Source of the DNA: Amycolatopsis benzoatilytica AK 16/65
Lineage (GTDB): Bacteria > Actinomycetota > Actinomycetes > Mycobacteriales > Pseudonocardiaceae
Assembly: GCF_000383915.1 (NCBI RefSeq)
Contig: NZ_KB912942.1
Span: 3,655,795 to 3,719,794 of the forward strand
Reading direction: 5' to 3'
Length of the DNA stretch: 64,000 bases
The position numbers and the translations under genes are program-made. Position 1 is the stretch's first letter. Each line of letters starts with the position of its first letter. The notes under the pieces are model-generated. The model made no database searches, was not told the DNA's origin, and saw nothing but the letters and a program-made list of their open reading frames with translations. Below are positions 25,804 to 34,249 of the stretch, piece after piece.

Positions 25804-26604
25804 TCACGGATGCTGGCTGCTCACCGAGACGACTTCTCCGGTGAGATAAGACGAATAAGCGCTGGCGAGGAACACCATCACGTTGGCGACCTCCCACGGC
25901 TCGGCGGCGCGGCCGAACGCTTCGCGGCCCTTCAACTCGGTGAGCAGCGAGGCGGTGGTCACCTTCTCCAGGAACGGATGCATCGCGAGACTCGGCGACA
26001 CCGCGTTGACCCGGATCCCGGCCGGAGCCAGGTCCATCGCCGCTGAACGGGTCAGCGCCATCACGCCCGCCTTGGCAGCGGCGTAGTGCGCCTGGCCTTC
26101 CTGTGCCCGCCAGCCGATCACCGAAGCGTTGTTGACGATCACGCCTTTCGTGCCGCGCGCGATCATCCGCCGCGAGGCCGCGCGGATGCAGCGGAACGTG
26201 CCGGTCAGGGTCACGTCCAGTACCAGCGACCATTGCTCGTCGGTCATCTCGGTGATCGACGCGGTGCCGCCGAGACCGGCGTTGTTCACCATGACCTCGA
26301 CCCCGCCGAACGGCTCGGCCGCGTCCAGCAATGCCGCGATCTGGTCTTCTTCGGTGACGTCGCAGGCCACTGACACGACTCGGGTCTCGCCGAACTCCTC
26401 GCGCAACGACGCAGCTGACGATGCCAGCCGTCGTTCGTGCGTATCGCCGATGACGACCGCCTTCGCACCCTCCTCCAGGCAGCGCCGGGCGGCCGCCGCA
26501 CCGATGCCCGCGCCCGCCGCAGCGGTCACGACGACCACCCGATCGGCGAGCAGCCCGTGCCCCGGCACGTACTCGGGGGCGGGCTGTTCCGATTTGACGC
26601 TCAC
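25804..26604 (-). CDS. ipdF: IpdF, short-chain dehydrogenase of HIP-CoA side-chain oxidation
   Basis: A 266-residue SDR. VVVVTAAAGAGIG replaces the usual TGxxxGIG in the same way as in M. tuberculosis IpdF (Rv3559c). Other shared blocks are HERRL, VNNAGLGG, IVNNASV.GWRAQ with catalytic Ser region, HYAAAKAGVMALTR, VNAVSPS.A.H.FL.K and the end YLTGEVVSVSSQHP. It oxidises a hydroxy intermediate during removal of the propionate side chain. The GTG start overlaps the fadE30 stop (GTGA) and has AAGGAG eight bases upstream. It is co-transcribed with fadE30 and fadA6. Confidence 0.94.
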   Translation of the reverse strand: MSVKSEQPAPEYVPGHGLLADRVVVVTAAAGAGIGAAAARRCLEEGAKAVVIGDTHERRLASSAASLREEFGETRVVSVACDVTEEDQIAALLDAAEPFGGVEVMVNNAGLGGTASITEMTDEQWSLVLDVTLTGTFRCIRAASRRMIARGTKGVIVNNASVIGWRAQEGQAHYAAAKAGVMALTRSAAMDLAPAGIRVNAVSPSLAMHPFLEKVTTASLLTELKGREAFGRAAEPWEVANVMVFLASAYSSYLTGEVVSVSSQHP

Positions 26605-27779
26605 GGTCGCGGCTCCTTCGGCAGGCCGAGCACCCGCTCGGCGATGATGGTGCGCTGGATCTCGTCCGACCCGCCGTAGATCGTGTCGGCACGGCTGAAG
26701 AGGAAAAGCGTCTGCTGGGCGTCCAGGCGGTAAGGGCTGCCGACGGTCAGCGCGCTGGGCCCGCGCACCTGCATCGCCAGCTCGCCCAGCTCGCGGTGCC
26801 ACCGCGCCCACAGCAGTTTGGAGACCGAGGCTTCCGGCCCCTGCGAGCCCGCCTCGTACGCGCTCAGCGTCCGCAACGCGTGCACCCGCAGCACTTCCAG
26901 GCCGACTTCCGCCTGGGCCAGCCGGTCCCGCAGCACCGGGTCGTCGTAGCGGCCGTTGGCTTTCGCGGTGGCGACAACGCCGGCCAGTTCCCGCGCGAAC
27001 CCGACCTGCTGGCCGATCGTCGACACCCCGCGTTCGAAGCCGAGAGTGGCCATCGCGATCCGCCAGCCGTCCCCGGGGGCGCCCACGACCAGCGATTCCT
27101 CGGTGCGCGCACCGTCGAAGAAGACCTCGTTGAACTCGCTGGTGCCGGTCAGCTGCCGGATCGGCCGCACCTCGACGCCCGGCTGGTCCATCGGGATCAG
27201 CAGGTACGACAGACCGGCGTGCCGTCGCGAACCGGGTTCGGTGCGCACCACGGCGAAACACCATTGCGCGTGCTGGGCCAGCGACGTCCAGATCTTCTGC
27301 CCGTCGATCACCCACTCGCCTTCGCTCACCCGTCCGCGCGTGCGCACGCTGGCCAGGTCCGAGCCGGCCCCGGGTTCCGAGTAGCCCTGGCACCACAGCT
27401 CGGTGACACCCACGATCCCCGGCAGGAAGCGCTTCCGCTGCTCGTGCGTGCCGTGAGCGATCAGGGTCGGGCCGAGCAGTTCCTCGCCGAGGTGATTGAC
27501 CCGCGCCGGAGCGTCCGCCCGCGCGTACTCCTCGTGGAAGATCACCTGCTGCAGCAGGCTCAGCCCGCGGCCGCCGTATTCGACCGGCCAGCCGAGGCAG
27601 GTCCAGCCGTGCGCGGCCAGGTGCTGGTTCCACGCCTGCCGCTCCTGCGGCGCCTCGTGCTCCCGGCCCGATCCGCCGAGCCCGCGCAGCGCGGCGAACT
27701 CGCCGGTGAGGTGGTCGCGCAGCCAAGCCCGCACCTCGGCGCGGAACTGCTCGTCCTCGGAGGTGCGACGAAGATCCAC
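26601..27779 (-). CDS. fadE30: FadE30, acyl-CoA dehydrogenase of HIP degradation
   Basis: A 392-residue flavin acyl-CoA dehydrogenase that introduces the double bond into the propionyl side chain of HIP-CoA (5-OH form in M. tuberculosis). It matches Rv3560c over its length: AEVRAWLRDHLTGEFAALRG, GREHEA..ERQAWNQ.LAA.G.TCLGWP, ADAP..VNH.GEELLGPTLIA, GVTELWCQGYSEPGAGSDLA, FERGVST.GQQ, and the C-terminal SRADTIYGGSDEIQRTIIAERVLGLP. The GTG at 27779 has AGGAGG four bases upstream. The operator at 27824 lies 44 bp before the start. First gene of fadE30-ipdF-fadA6. Confidence 0.95.
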   Translation of the reverse strand: MDLRRTSEDEQFRAEVRAWLRDHLTGEFAALRGLGGSGREHEAPQERQAWNQHLAAHGWTCLGWPVEYGGRGLSLLQQVIFHEEYARADAPARVNHLGEELLGPTLIAHGTHEQRKRFLPGIVGVTELWCQGYSEPGAGSDLASVRTRGRVSEGEWVIDGQKIWTSLAQHAQWCFAVVRTEPGSRRHAGLSYLLIPMDQPGVEVRPIRQLTGTSEFNEVFFDGARTEESLVVGAPGDGWRIAMATLGFERGVSTIGQQVGFARELAGVVATAKANGRYDDPVLRDRLAQAEVGLEVLRVHALRTLSAYEAGSQGPEASVSKLLWARWHRELGELAMQVRGPSALTVGSPYRLDAQQTLFLFSRADTIYGGSDEIQRTIIAERVLGLPKEPRP

Positions 27780-27823
27780 CCGTCCTCCTGGTTCGGCGAT
27801 ACCCGGCTCCGTCACGCTACCAA

Positions 27824-27841
27824 ACCAAGCACTTGTTTGGT
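27824..27841. promoter_or_regulatory. KstR2-type operator between fadE30 and the echA-fadE31 operon
   Basis: ACCAAGCACTTGTTTGGT contains ACCAAGCACTTGTT, a full match to the KstR2 consensus AnCAAGnnCTTGnT as I recall it from M. tuberculosis. It lies within a longer inverted repeat (GCTACCAAAC at 27816-27825 and GTTTGGTAGC at 27835-27844). It is 44 bp before fadE30 and 34 bp before the divergent gene. Confidence 0.85.
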
Positions 27842-27875
27842 AGCATCGCCGCCGAACCGAGAGCGAGGAGGCACG

Positions 27876-28748
27876 GTGAGCGGAGACAGCACGGACGAAC
27901 CGGTCGTGACGTACGAGGTGCGCGGTCCGGTCGCGGTCGTCACGCTGAACCGGCCGCACTACCGCAACGCCCAGAACTCGAAGATGACCTACGCGCTCGA
28001 CGCGGCCTTCGCGCAGGCGGTCAACGACCCGGCGGTCAAGGCGATCGTGCTGGCGGGCAACGGGAAGCATTTCTGCGCCGGACACGACATCGGCACGCCG
28101 GGCCGGGACGTCGACCAGACCTTCGAGCGCAAAGCGGTCCTCTGGTGGGACCACACCGACCGGGCCGGCGTCGATGCGCGGTTCGCCCGCGAGTCCGAGG
28201 TCTACCTCGGGATGTGCCGGCGGTGGCGGGAGATCCCGAAGCCGATGATCGCGATGGTGCAGGGCGCGTGCATCGCGGGCGGGCTGATGCTGGCTTGGTC
28301 CTGCGATTTCATCGTCGCCTCGGACGACGCGTTCTTCTCCGACCCGGTGGTGCGGATGGGCATTCCGGGTGTCGAGTACTTCGCGCACCCGTGGGTGATG
28401 AACCCTCGGGCGGCCAGGGAATTCCTCTTCACCGGCGACCGGTTCGGCGCGGACCGCGCACACGCGCTCGGCATGGTCAACCACGTCGTACCGCGCGCCG
28501 AGCTCGAAGAGGCGACGTTCGCGATCGCCGGGCGGATCGCGCAGATGCCGCAGCTGGGCCTCGCGCTGACCAAGAAAGCCGTCAACCAGGCCGAGGACCT
28601 GATGGGCATGCGGTCCGGAATGGACTCGGTGTTCGGCCTGCACCACGCCGCGCACGCGCACAACGCCGAGCTGGACGCCGATTCGCTGGCCGGTCTGGAC
28701 GCGCGATCGATGGCGAAGGCCAACAAAGAAGCCGCGGGCGAGTCGTGA
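27876..28748 (+). CDS. Enoyl-CoA hydratase/isomerase family protein in the fadE31 operon
   Basis: A 290-residue crotonase-superfamily protein: VAVVTLNRPHYRNAQN at the N-terminus, the oxyanion-hole segments GKHFCAGHDIG and QGACIAGGLMLAWSCD, then MGIPGVEYFAHPW and a helical tail. It is longer than EchA20 and not closely similar to it. The M. tuberculosis fadE31-32-33 operon has, to my memory, no echA in this place. Here the gene starts the operon, overlaps fadE31 by GTGA and is behind a KstR2 box, so it is a good candidate for hydrating the enoyl-CoA produced by FadE30. GAGGAGG lies before the GTG. Confidence 0.9.
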   Translation: MSGDSTDEPVVTYEVRGPVAVVTLNRPHYRNAQNSKMTYALDAAFAQAVNDPAVKAIVLAGNGKHFCAGHDIGTPGRDVDQTFERKAVLWWDHTDRAGVDARFARESEVYLGMCRRWREIPKPMIAMVQGACIAGGLMLAWSCDFIVASDDAFFSDPVVRMGIPGVEYFAHPWVMNPRAAREFLFTGDRFGADRAHALGMVNHVVPRAELEEATFAIAGRIAQMPQLGLALTKKAVNQAEDLMGMRSGMDSVFGLHHAAHAHNAELDADSLAGLDARSMAKANKEAAGES

Positions 28749-29893
28749 TCCCGGAGTTCACCGCCGAGGAGGACGCGTTCCGCGCGGAGGCGCGGGCCTG
28801 GCTGAAAGAGCACCGCCCTGGCCCCCTGCCGTCGATGGACACCGCGGACGGCGCCCGCGCGCACCGCGAGTGGGAAGCGGAACTCGCCGAGGGCCGGTGG
28901 TCCGTGGTGACCTGGCCGGTCGAATACGGCGGGCGCGACGCCTCGCTGACCGAGTGGGTGCTGTTCGAGGAGGAGTACTACCTCAGCGGCGCGCCGACCC
29001 GGATCGCGCAGAACGGCATTTCGCTGCTGGCCCCGATCATCTTCGAGCACGGCACCGACGACCAGCGCCGCCGCCATCTGCCGCCGACCGCGAACGGCAC
29101 CCGGATCTGGGCGCAAGCCTGGTCCGAACCGGAGGCGGGCAGCGATCTCGCCGGCATCCGCAGCACCGCGGCGCGCGACGACGAGCGCGGCGGCTGGGTC
29201 CTCAACGGACAGAAGATCTGGAGTTCCCGCGCGCCGTTCGCGGACTGGGGTTTCGGGTTGTTCCGATCCGACCCGGAGGCGGAACGGCATCGCGGGCTGA
29301 CCTACTTCCTGTTCCCGCTCGGTTCCGACGGCGTCACCGTCCGGCCGATCGCCCAGCTGGACGGCGACTGCGGCTTCGCCGAAATCTTCTTCGACGACGT
29401 CTTCGTCCCGGACCAGGACGTGCTCGGCGGCGTGGGCGACGGCTGGCGCGTCGCGATGAGCACGGCCGGAAACGAACGCGGCCTGTCGCTGCGCTCGCCG
29501 GGCCGGTTCCTCGCCGCGGCCGACCGGCTGCTCGGCCTCTGGGCGGAGCGTGGCGCCGAGGCGCCGCAGCTGCGGGACCGGGTGGCCGACGCGTGGATCA
29601 AGGCCGAGGCCTACCGGCTCTACACCTGGGACACCGTCGAGCACGTGCGCAACGGCGGCGACGTCGGCGCGGCGGGCAGCGTGAACAAGCTGTTCTGGAC
29701 CGGGCTCGACCTCGGCATCCAGGAGACCGCGCTCGACCTGCTCGGCGCCGGGCAAGAGCTGGCCGGACGCTGGAGCGACGATTACCTGTTCGCTCTCGGC
29801 GGCCCGATCTACGCCGGCACCAACGAAATCCAGCGCAACATCGTCGCGGAACGGCTGCTCGGCCTCCCGCGCGGCGAACGCGGGAAGGGCTGA
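28745..29893 (+). CDS. fadE31: FadE31, acyl-CoA dehydrogenase
   Basis: A 382-residue flavin-dependent acyl-CoA dehydrogenase subunit. It agrees closely with M. tuberculosis FadE31 (Rv3562): VVTWPVEYGGRDASL.EWV.FEEEY..AGAP-like block, QNGISLLAPIIFEHGT, IWAQAWSEPEAGSDLA, GWVLNGQKIWSSRA.FADWGFGLFRSDPEA.RHRGLTYF, and ALGGPIYAGTNEIQRNIVAERLLGLPR. In mycobacteria FadE31 forms heteromeric enzymes with FadE32 or FadE33, the genes that follow directly. It acts on ring-opened HIP metabolites. The GTG overlaps the echA stop (GTGA). Confidence 0.94.
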   Translation: MIPEFTAEEDAFRAEARAWLKEHRPGPLPSMDTADGARAHREWEAELAEGRWSVVTWPVEYGGRDASLTEWVLFEEEYYLSGAPTRIAQNGISLLAPIIFEHGTDDQRRRHLPPTANGTRIWAQAWSEPEAGSDLAGIRSTAARDDERGGWVLNGQKIWSSRAPFADWGFGLFRSDPEAERHRGLTYFLFPLGSDGVTVRPIAQLDGDCGFAEIFFDDVFVPDQDVLGGVGDGWRVAMSTAGNERGLSLRSPGRFLAAADRLLGLWAERGAEAPQLRDRVADAWIKAEAYRLYTWDTVEHVRNGGDVGAAGSVNKLFWTGLDLGIQETALDLLGAGQELAGRWSDDYLFALGGPIYAGTNEIQRNIVAERLLGLPRGERGKG

Positions 29894-29895
29894 GC

Positions 29896-30849
29896 ATGAA
29901 GTTCCGGCTGTCCGCCGAACAGCGAGCGTTCGCCGAGGCGCTGGACGCGCTGCTCGGCTCGGCAGGCGTGCCCGGCGTGAACCGGTCCTGGGCGGCCGGG
30001 CGGTCCGAACCCGGGCTGCTGCTGTGGAAGCAGCTCGCCGAACTCGGCGTCACCGCGCTCGGCGTGCCCGAGGAGCACGGCGGCGTCGGCGGGTCCCCGG
30101 TCGATCTGATCGTGGCGTTCGAGCGGCTCGGCTACCACGGGGTGCCCGGCCCGGTCATCGAGTCGATCGCGGCCGCTCCCGCGCTGGTGTCCGACCCCGC
30201 GCTGCTGGCGTCGCTTGCGTCCGGGGACGCGGTAGTCACCTTCGCGGCCGCGCCAGCCGCACCGTACGCGCTGGACGCCGATGTCGCGACGGACGTCTTC
30301 GTGGTCGGAGATTCCTTGTCCCGGGCGGAAATCGGCCGCAAGCTGACGTCGGTCGATCCCTCGCGGCATCTGTTCGAGGTGACCGCCGGCCCGGCTGGGC
30401 AACCGCTCTCGCCCGCAGCGCGAGACCGCGCACTCGACCTCGCCAGCCTGGCCTGCGCCGCGGTGCTGCTCGGCTGCGGCGAGCGGATGCTGGCCGACAC
30501 GGTGGCGTATTTGGGGCAGCGCAAGCAGTTCGGCCGGGTGATCGGCGAGTACCAGGCGCTCAAGCACGCCGCCGCGGACGTCCGGGTCGCGCTCGATTTC
30601 GCGCGGCCGCTCCTGCTCGGCGCCGCGCGCGAACCGAGCCCGCGCGCCGTCTCGGCGGCGAAGGTCTCCGCGTCCGATGCCGCCCAGCTCGCCGCCCGCA
30701 CCGGCCTGCAGCTGCACGGCGCGATCGGCTACACGCTCGAATGCGACCTGAGCCAGTGGCTGTTGCGAGTCCGCGCGCTCGTGGGCTGCTGGGGCACCCC
30801 GGCCGTGCACCGGGCGCGGGTGCTGGAGAGCCTGATGAGGGACCGCTGA
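29896..30849 (+). CDS. fadE32: FadE32, acyl-CoA dehydrogenase partner subunit
   Basis: A 317-residue shorter acyl-CoA dehydrogenase, the length of M. tuberculosis FadE32 (about 319). It keeps the N-terminal helical domain (MKFRLSAEQRAFAEALDALL), GVPEEHGGVGGS and the C-terminal YLGQRKQFGRVIGEYQALKHAAADV and LQLHGAIGYTLECDLSQWLLR segments, but the middle flavin-contact region is reduced. Such short subunits pair with a full-length partner to make alpha2beta2 steroid acyl-CoA dehydrogenases. It begins 3 bp after fadE31 and overlaps fadE33 by TGATG. Confidence 0.92.
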   Translation: MKFRLSAEQRAFAEALDALLGSAGVPGVNRSWAAGRSEPGLLLWKQLAELGVTALGVPEEHGGVGGSPVDLIVAFERLGYHGVPGPVIESIAAAPALVSDPALLASLASGDAVVTFAAAPAAPYALDADVATDVFVVGDSLSRAEIGRKLTSVDPSRHLFEVTAGPAGQPLSPAARDRALDLASLACAAVLLGCGERMLADTVAYLGQRKQFGRVIGEYQALKHAAADVRVALDFARPLLLGAAREPSPRAVSAAKVSASDAAQLAARTGLQLHGAIGYTLECDLSQWLLRVRALVGCWGTPAVHRARVLESLMRDR

Positions 30850-31925
30850 TGCACTTCGCGTTGTCCGACGAGCAGCGAGAACTCGCAGCCGCCGTCCGCG
30901 GCCTAGTCAAGCGTCGTGCCGCGGTCCTGGGCCTGCGCGGCGCGATCGACTCCCCCGCCGGGTACGACACCGAGCTGTGGACCGCGTTGTGCGAACAGAT
31001 CGGCGTCGCCGCCCTGTCGATACCCGAGGAGTACGGCGGAGCCGGGTTCAGCCTGTTCGAAACGCAAGTCGTGCTGGAGGCGCTTGGCGAGAGCCTGACC
31101 CCGACGCCGCTGCTCGGGTCAGGAGTCCTTGCCGCTCAAGCGTTGCTGGCCGCTGACGCGCCGGAGCTGCTGCCGGGGATCGCGGCTGGCGAGGTCGTGG
31201 CGCTGGCTTGGGCGGACCGGTCTGGCCGGCACCGCACAGACGGGTCCGAGGTCGTTGCGTCGCAGGCGGACGGCTGGGTGCTCGACGGCGCCGCGACCCT
31301 GATCCTGGACGGTGCGCAAGCGGCGCACCTCCTCGTGATCGCGATGCTCGACGGCAGTCCCGCGTTGTTCCAAACCGAGACCATCGCCGAAACGACACCC
31401 GCGCTGGACCCGACGCTCCGGTTCGCGCGGGCAGAGTTCCGCGCCACTCCCGCCCGGCTTCTCGCCGCCGACTTCGGCCCGGCGTTGCCCCGGCTGCACG
31501 CCATCGCCGCCATCGCCTGCACCGCGCTGCAAGTCGGCGGCGCGCAGTCGTGTTTGGACCGAACGGTCGCGCACCTCAAAGAACGCGAGCAGTTCGGCCG
31601 TCCGCTCGGTTCGTTCCAGGCGTTGAAGCACCGGGTCGCCGACCTGCTCGTCCAGGTCGAAACCGCTCGCTCGATCTCCTGGGCGGCCGGGTTCGCGGCG
31701 AGCAACGGCGACGATCCCGCCCGGCAAGCCGCGTACGCGAAGTCCTGGTGCGGCGACGCGTTCACCGCGGTCGCCGCCGAAACGGTCCAGCTGCACGGCG
31801 GGATCGCGATCACCTGGGAGCACGACGTCCAGCTGTACTTCAAACGAGCACACGCGCTGGCCCAGCTCTTCGGCGACGCGCGGGAGCACCGGGCCCGGCT
31901 GGCCACCGAATCGCGGGAGGAATGA
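30849..31925 (+). CDS. fadE33: FadE33, acyl-CoA dehydrogenase partner subunit
   Basis: A 358-residue acyl-CoA dehydrogenase-family subunit: MHFALSDEQRELAAAVRGLV, LSIPEEYGGAGFSLFE, HLKEREQFGRPLGSFQALKHRVADL and VQLHGGIAITWEHDVQLYFKRA. By order and sequence it corresponds to M. tuberculosis FadE33 (Rv3564), though it is about 40 residues longer than I recall for that protein. It probably pairs with FadE31. The start overlaps the fadE32 stop (TGATG), and ipdA begins on the base after its stop codon, so the operon continues without a gap. Confidence 0.91.
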   Translation: MHFALSDEQRELAAAVRGLVKRRAAVLGLRGAIDSPAGYDTELWTALCEQIGVAALSIPEEYGGAGFSLFETQVVLEALGESLTPTPLLGSGVLAAQALLAADAPELLPGIAAGEVVALAWADRSGRHRTDGSEVVASQADGWVLDGAATLILDGAQAAHLLVIAMLDGSPALFQTETIAETTPALDPTLRFARAEFRATPARLLAADFGPALPRLHAIAAIACTALQVGGAQSCLDRTVAHLKEREQFGRPLGSFQALKHRVADLLVQVETARSISWAAGFAASNGDDPARQAAYAKSWCGDAFTAVAAETVQLHGGIAITWEHDVQLYFKRAHALAQLFGDAREHRARLATESREE

Positions 31926-32798
31926 ATGGGCGGCAAGTCCATGGAGTTGGCAGAGGTCACCGAGCACGTCCGGTCCGGGATGACCGTCGGCGTCGGCGGC
32001 TGGGGTTCGCGGCGCAAGCCGATGGCGATGGTGCGCGAGCTGCTGCGCAGCGACGTCGAAGACCTCACGCTGGTCACCTTCGGCGGGCCAGAGGTCGGGC
32101 TGCTGTGCGCGGCGGGCAAGGTGCGCCGGGTGATCTACGGGTTCGTCTCGCTGGACACCATCCCGCTCGACCCGCACTTCCGCGCCGCCCGGGAGAACGG
32201 GCGGATCGAAGCGACCGAATACGACGAGGGCATGTTCGTGGCCGCACTGCGCGCGGGTGCGAACCGGCTGTCCTTCCTGCCCACCCGGGCCGGGCTGGAG
32301 AGCGACGTGATGCTGATGAACCCGCAGCTGCGCACGGTCGCCTCTCCCTACGACGACGAGGTGTACGTCGCGGTCCCCGCGGTGCGGCCGGACATCTCGC
32401 TGATCCACCTCAACCGCAGCGACGAACTCGGCAACGGCCAGTTCCTCGGCCCGGACCCGTACTTCGACGACCTGTTCGCGATGGCCTCGGACAAGACGCT
32501 GCTGAGCGTCGAGAAGGTGGTGCCGACCGCGGAGCTGACCGCCACCGAACGATCGACCTCATTGCTGGTCAGCCGCATGTTCGTGAACGGGGTGATCGAG
32601 GCCCCGCACGGCGCGCACTTCACCTCGTGCGAGCCGGACTACGGCCGCGACGAGGCGTTCCAGCGGCATTACGCGCAGTCCGCGCAGGACGAGCAGTCGT
32701 GGCAGCAGTTCCGCGACACTTTCCTGACCGGCGACGAAGGCAGCTACCACGAAGCGGTCCGCGCCTTCCGCCGCGCGACCGAGAAGGAGTCCGCATGA
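31926..32798 (+). CDS. ipdA: IpdA, alpha subunit of COCHEA-CoA ring C hydrolase
   Basis: A 290-residue protein with the type I CoA-transferase alpha-subunit fold. Together with IpdB it hydrolyses the last steroid ring of COCHEA-CoA to the open-chain MOODA-CoA rather than transferring CoA. Recognisable blocks are VRSGMTVGVGGWGSRRKPMAMVREL, VTFGGPEVGLLCAAGKVRR, EYDEGMF, and ELGNGQFLGPDPYFDDLFAM. Length equals the characterised protein (about 292). It follows fadE33 directly and overlaps ipdB by ATGA, as expected for stoichiometric subunits. Confidence 0.95.
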   Translation: MGGKSMELAEVTEHVRSGMTVGVGGWGSRRKPMAMVRELLRSDVEDLTLVTFGGPEVGLLCAAGKVRRVIYGFVSLDTIPLDPHFRAARENGRIEATEYDEGMFVAALRAGANRLSFLPTRAGLESDVMLMNPQLRTVASPYDDEVYVAVPAVRPDISLIHLNRSDELGNGQFLGPDPYFDDLFAMASDKTLLSVEKVVPTAELTATERSTSLLVSRMFVNGVIEAPHGAHFTSCEPDYGRDEAFQRHYAQSAQDEQSWQQFRDTFLTGDEGSYHEAVRAFRRATEKESA

Positions 32799-33556
32799 GC
32801 GCCCCCGCAACCCGCGCCGAGGTCTGCATCGCCGCGTGCTCCGACGCGTGGCGCGGCTCCGGCGAGGTGCTGGCCCACGCGGTCGGCGCCGTCCCGTCGA
32901 TCAGTGCCCGGCTGGCGCGGCTCACCCATTCGCCCGAACTGGTGCTGTCGGACGGCGAATGCCATTTCATGGCCGACCCGCCGCCGCTGGGCAAGACCGC
33001 CGCGGCGGGCGGCACGGTCGAGTCGTGGGCTCCGTTCTCGCGGATCTTCGACATCCTCAACACCGGAAGACGGCACTCGATGATGGGCGCGAGCCAGATC
33101 GACCGGTTCGGCAATCAGAACATCTCGCTGATCGGCGACTGGCGAAAGCCGAAGCGGCAGCTGATCGGGATGCGCGGCGCGCCGGGGAACACCGTCAACC
33201 ACCGCACCGACTACTGGGTGAGCAAGCATTCGAGCCGGGTGTTCGTGGACAAGGTCGACGTGGTGTCCGGCGTCGGCTACGACCGGGCCCGCGCGCACGC
33301 GTCGAGCTCGCTGCGGTTTCACGACCTCGGCGTGGTGGTGACCGACCTGGCGGTGCTGGACTACGCCGAGGACGGCCGGTTGAAGGTGCGTTCGCTGCAC
33401 CCCGGCGTGAGCGAGGACGACGTCCGGGAGAACACCGGCTTCGACCTCGACTTCAGCGCGGCGGTCGAGTCCCGGCTGCCGGACGAGCGCGAGCTGGAGC
33501 TGATCCGCACTGTGCTGGACCCGAAGAACGCCCGCGACCGGGAGGTGCGTTCCTGA
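32795..33556 (+). CDS. ipdB: IpdB, beta subunit of COCHEA-CoA ring C hydrolase
   Basis: A 253-residue beta subunit of the IpdAB hydrolase. It starts APATRAEVCIAACSDAWRGSGEVLA and carries MMGASQIDRFGNQNISLIG and RGAPGNTVNHRTDYWVSKHSSRVFVDKVDVVSGVG, which are hallmarks of this steroid-specific branch of the CoA-transferase family. The ATG overlaps the ipdA stop. It ends only 5 bp before the convergent kstR2 gene and is the last gene of the plus-strand operon echA-fadE31-fadE32-fadE33-ipdA-ipdB. Confidence 0.95.
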   Translation: MSAPATRAEVCIAACSDAWRGSGEVLAHAVGAVPSISARLARLTHSPELVLSDGECHFMADPPPLGKTAAAGGTVESWAPFSRIFDILNTGRRHSMMGASQIDRFGNQNISLIGDWRKPKRQLIGMRGAPGNTVNHRTDYWVSKHSSRVFVDKVDVVSGVGYDRARAHASSSLRFHDLGVVVTDLAVLDYAEDGRLKVRSLHPGVSEDDVRENTGFDLDFSAAVESRLPDERELELIRTVLDPKNARDREVRS

Positions 33557-33561
33557 ACCGG

Positions 33562-34176
33562 TCAGCCGGCGAGCAAGCCGCCGTACAGCATCGAAAGGTA
33601 CTGCTGCGCCACCACGTCGTGGCGCAGCTTGCCGCGCGGGTTGTACCAGCGCACCGAGGACCAGACGGTGTCGCGGATGAACCGGTAGACCAGGCTCGTC
33701 TCCAGGTCGCCGCGGAACTCGCCGGTCTCCCGGCCGGACTGCAGCACGCCGAGCCACAGCTTCTCGATCTTCAGCGACGTCTTCCCGACGAACTCGAAGT
33801 CCGCGAGGCTGCCCACGACAGCCGATTCGTTCTGGTACAGCGCCACCGCGAATGGCCGCTCGTGAATGGTCGCGAACGAGGTGTGCACCAGCGCGTCGAA
33901 CCGCTCGCGCGGCGTGCCGTCCGTGGCCGCGATCGCGGCGAACGCGGCCAGCAGGTCGTCCATGAACTCCTTGAGGATCTCCCGCAGCATGTCCTCTTTG
34001 GACGCGAAATGGTGGTACAGGCTGCCGGACAGAATGCCCGCCTCGTCGGCGATGTCGCGGACGGTGGTCTGCGAGTAGCCCCGGGTCGCGAACAGCTGCG
34101 CGGCGATGCCGAGCAGCTCGCCCCGCCGGGTGCCGCCGTGCTTCGCCGTTGTCGCCCGGCCCGTTCGCGGAGTCAT
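33562..34176 (-). CDS. kstR2: KstR2, TetR-family repressor of HIP catabolism
   Basis: A 204-residue TetR repressor. RRGELLGIAAQLFATRGYSQTTVRDIADEAGILSGSLYHHFASKEDML matches M. tuberculosis KstR2 (Rv3557c) almost residue for residue in the DNA-binding domain, and LVYRFIRDTVWSSVRWY in the ligand domain is also conserved. The mycobacterial protein is released from DNA by HIP-CoA. The ATG at 34176 is preceded by AAGGGA. It is divergent from fadD3 across the operator at 34220 and should repress all operons with the 18-bp box described here, including its own. Confidence 0.95.
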   Translation of the reverse strand: MTPRTGRATTAKHGGTRRGELLGIAAQLFATRGYSQTTVRDIADEAGILSGSLYHHFASKEDMLREILKEFMDDLLAAFAAIAATDGTPRERFDALVHTSFATIHERPFAVALYQNESAVVGSLADFEFVGKTSLKIEKLWLGVLQSGRETGEFRGDLETSLVYRFIRDTVWSSVRWYNPRGKLRHDVVAQQYLSMLYGGLLAG

Positions 34177-34219
34177 CGCATGGATCCCTTCCTGCCCGCT
34201 GCTTTCCCCTATTCTACCG

Positions 34220-34237
34220 AACAAGCACTTGTTCAGT
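34220..34237. promoter_or_regulatory. KstR2-type operator between kstR2 and fadD3
   Basis: AACAAGCACTTGTTCAGT. Its first 14 bases fit AnCAAGnnCTTGnT exactly, and GAACAAG/CTTGTTC forms a 7-bp inverted repeat around CA. It lies 43 bp before kstR2 and 12 bp before the fadD3 start. Confidence 0.88.
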
Positions 34238-34249
34238 AAGGAGGCTCGC

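Noticed and set aside
24379..26046. Long plus-strand frame beginning with decapeptide repeats (KGPLTEPKSL-type) and opposite-strand frames with GLGFGEGPLE-type repeats across 24.3-24.6 kb
   Set aside because: The 30-bp period keeps all frames open. The frames continue antisense through fadA6/ipdF or ipdC and have no start site or coding support.
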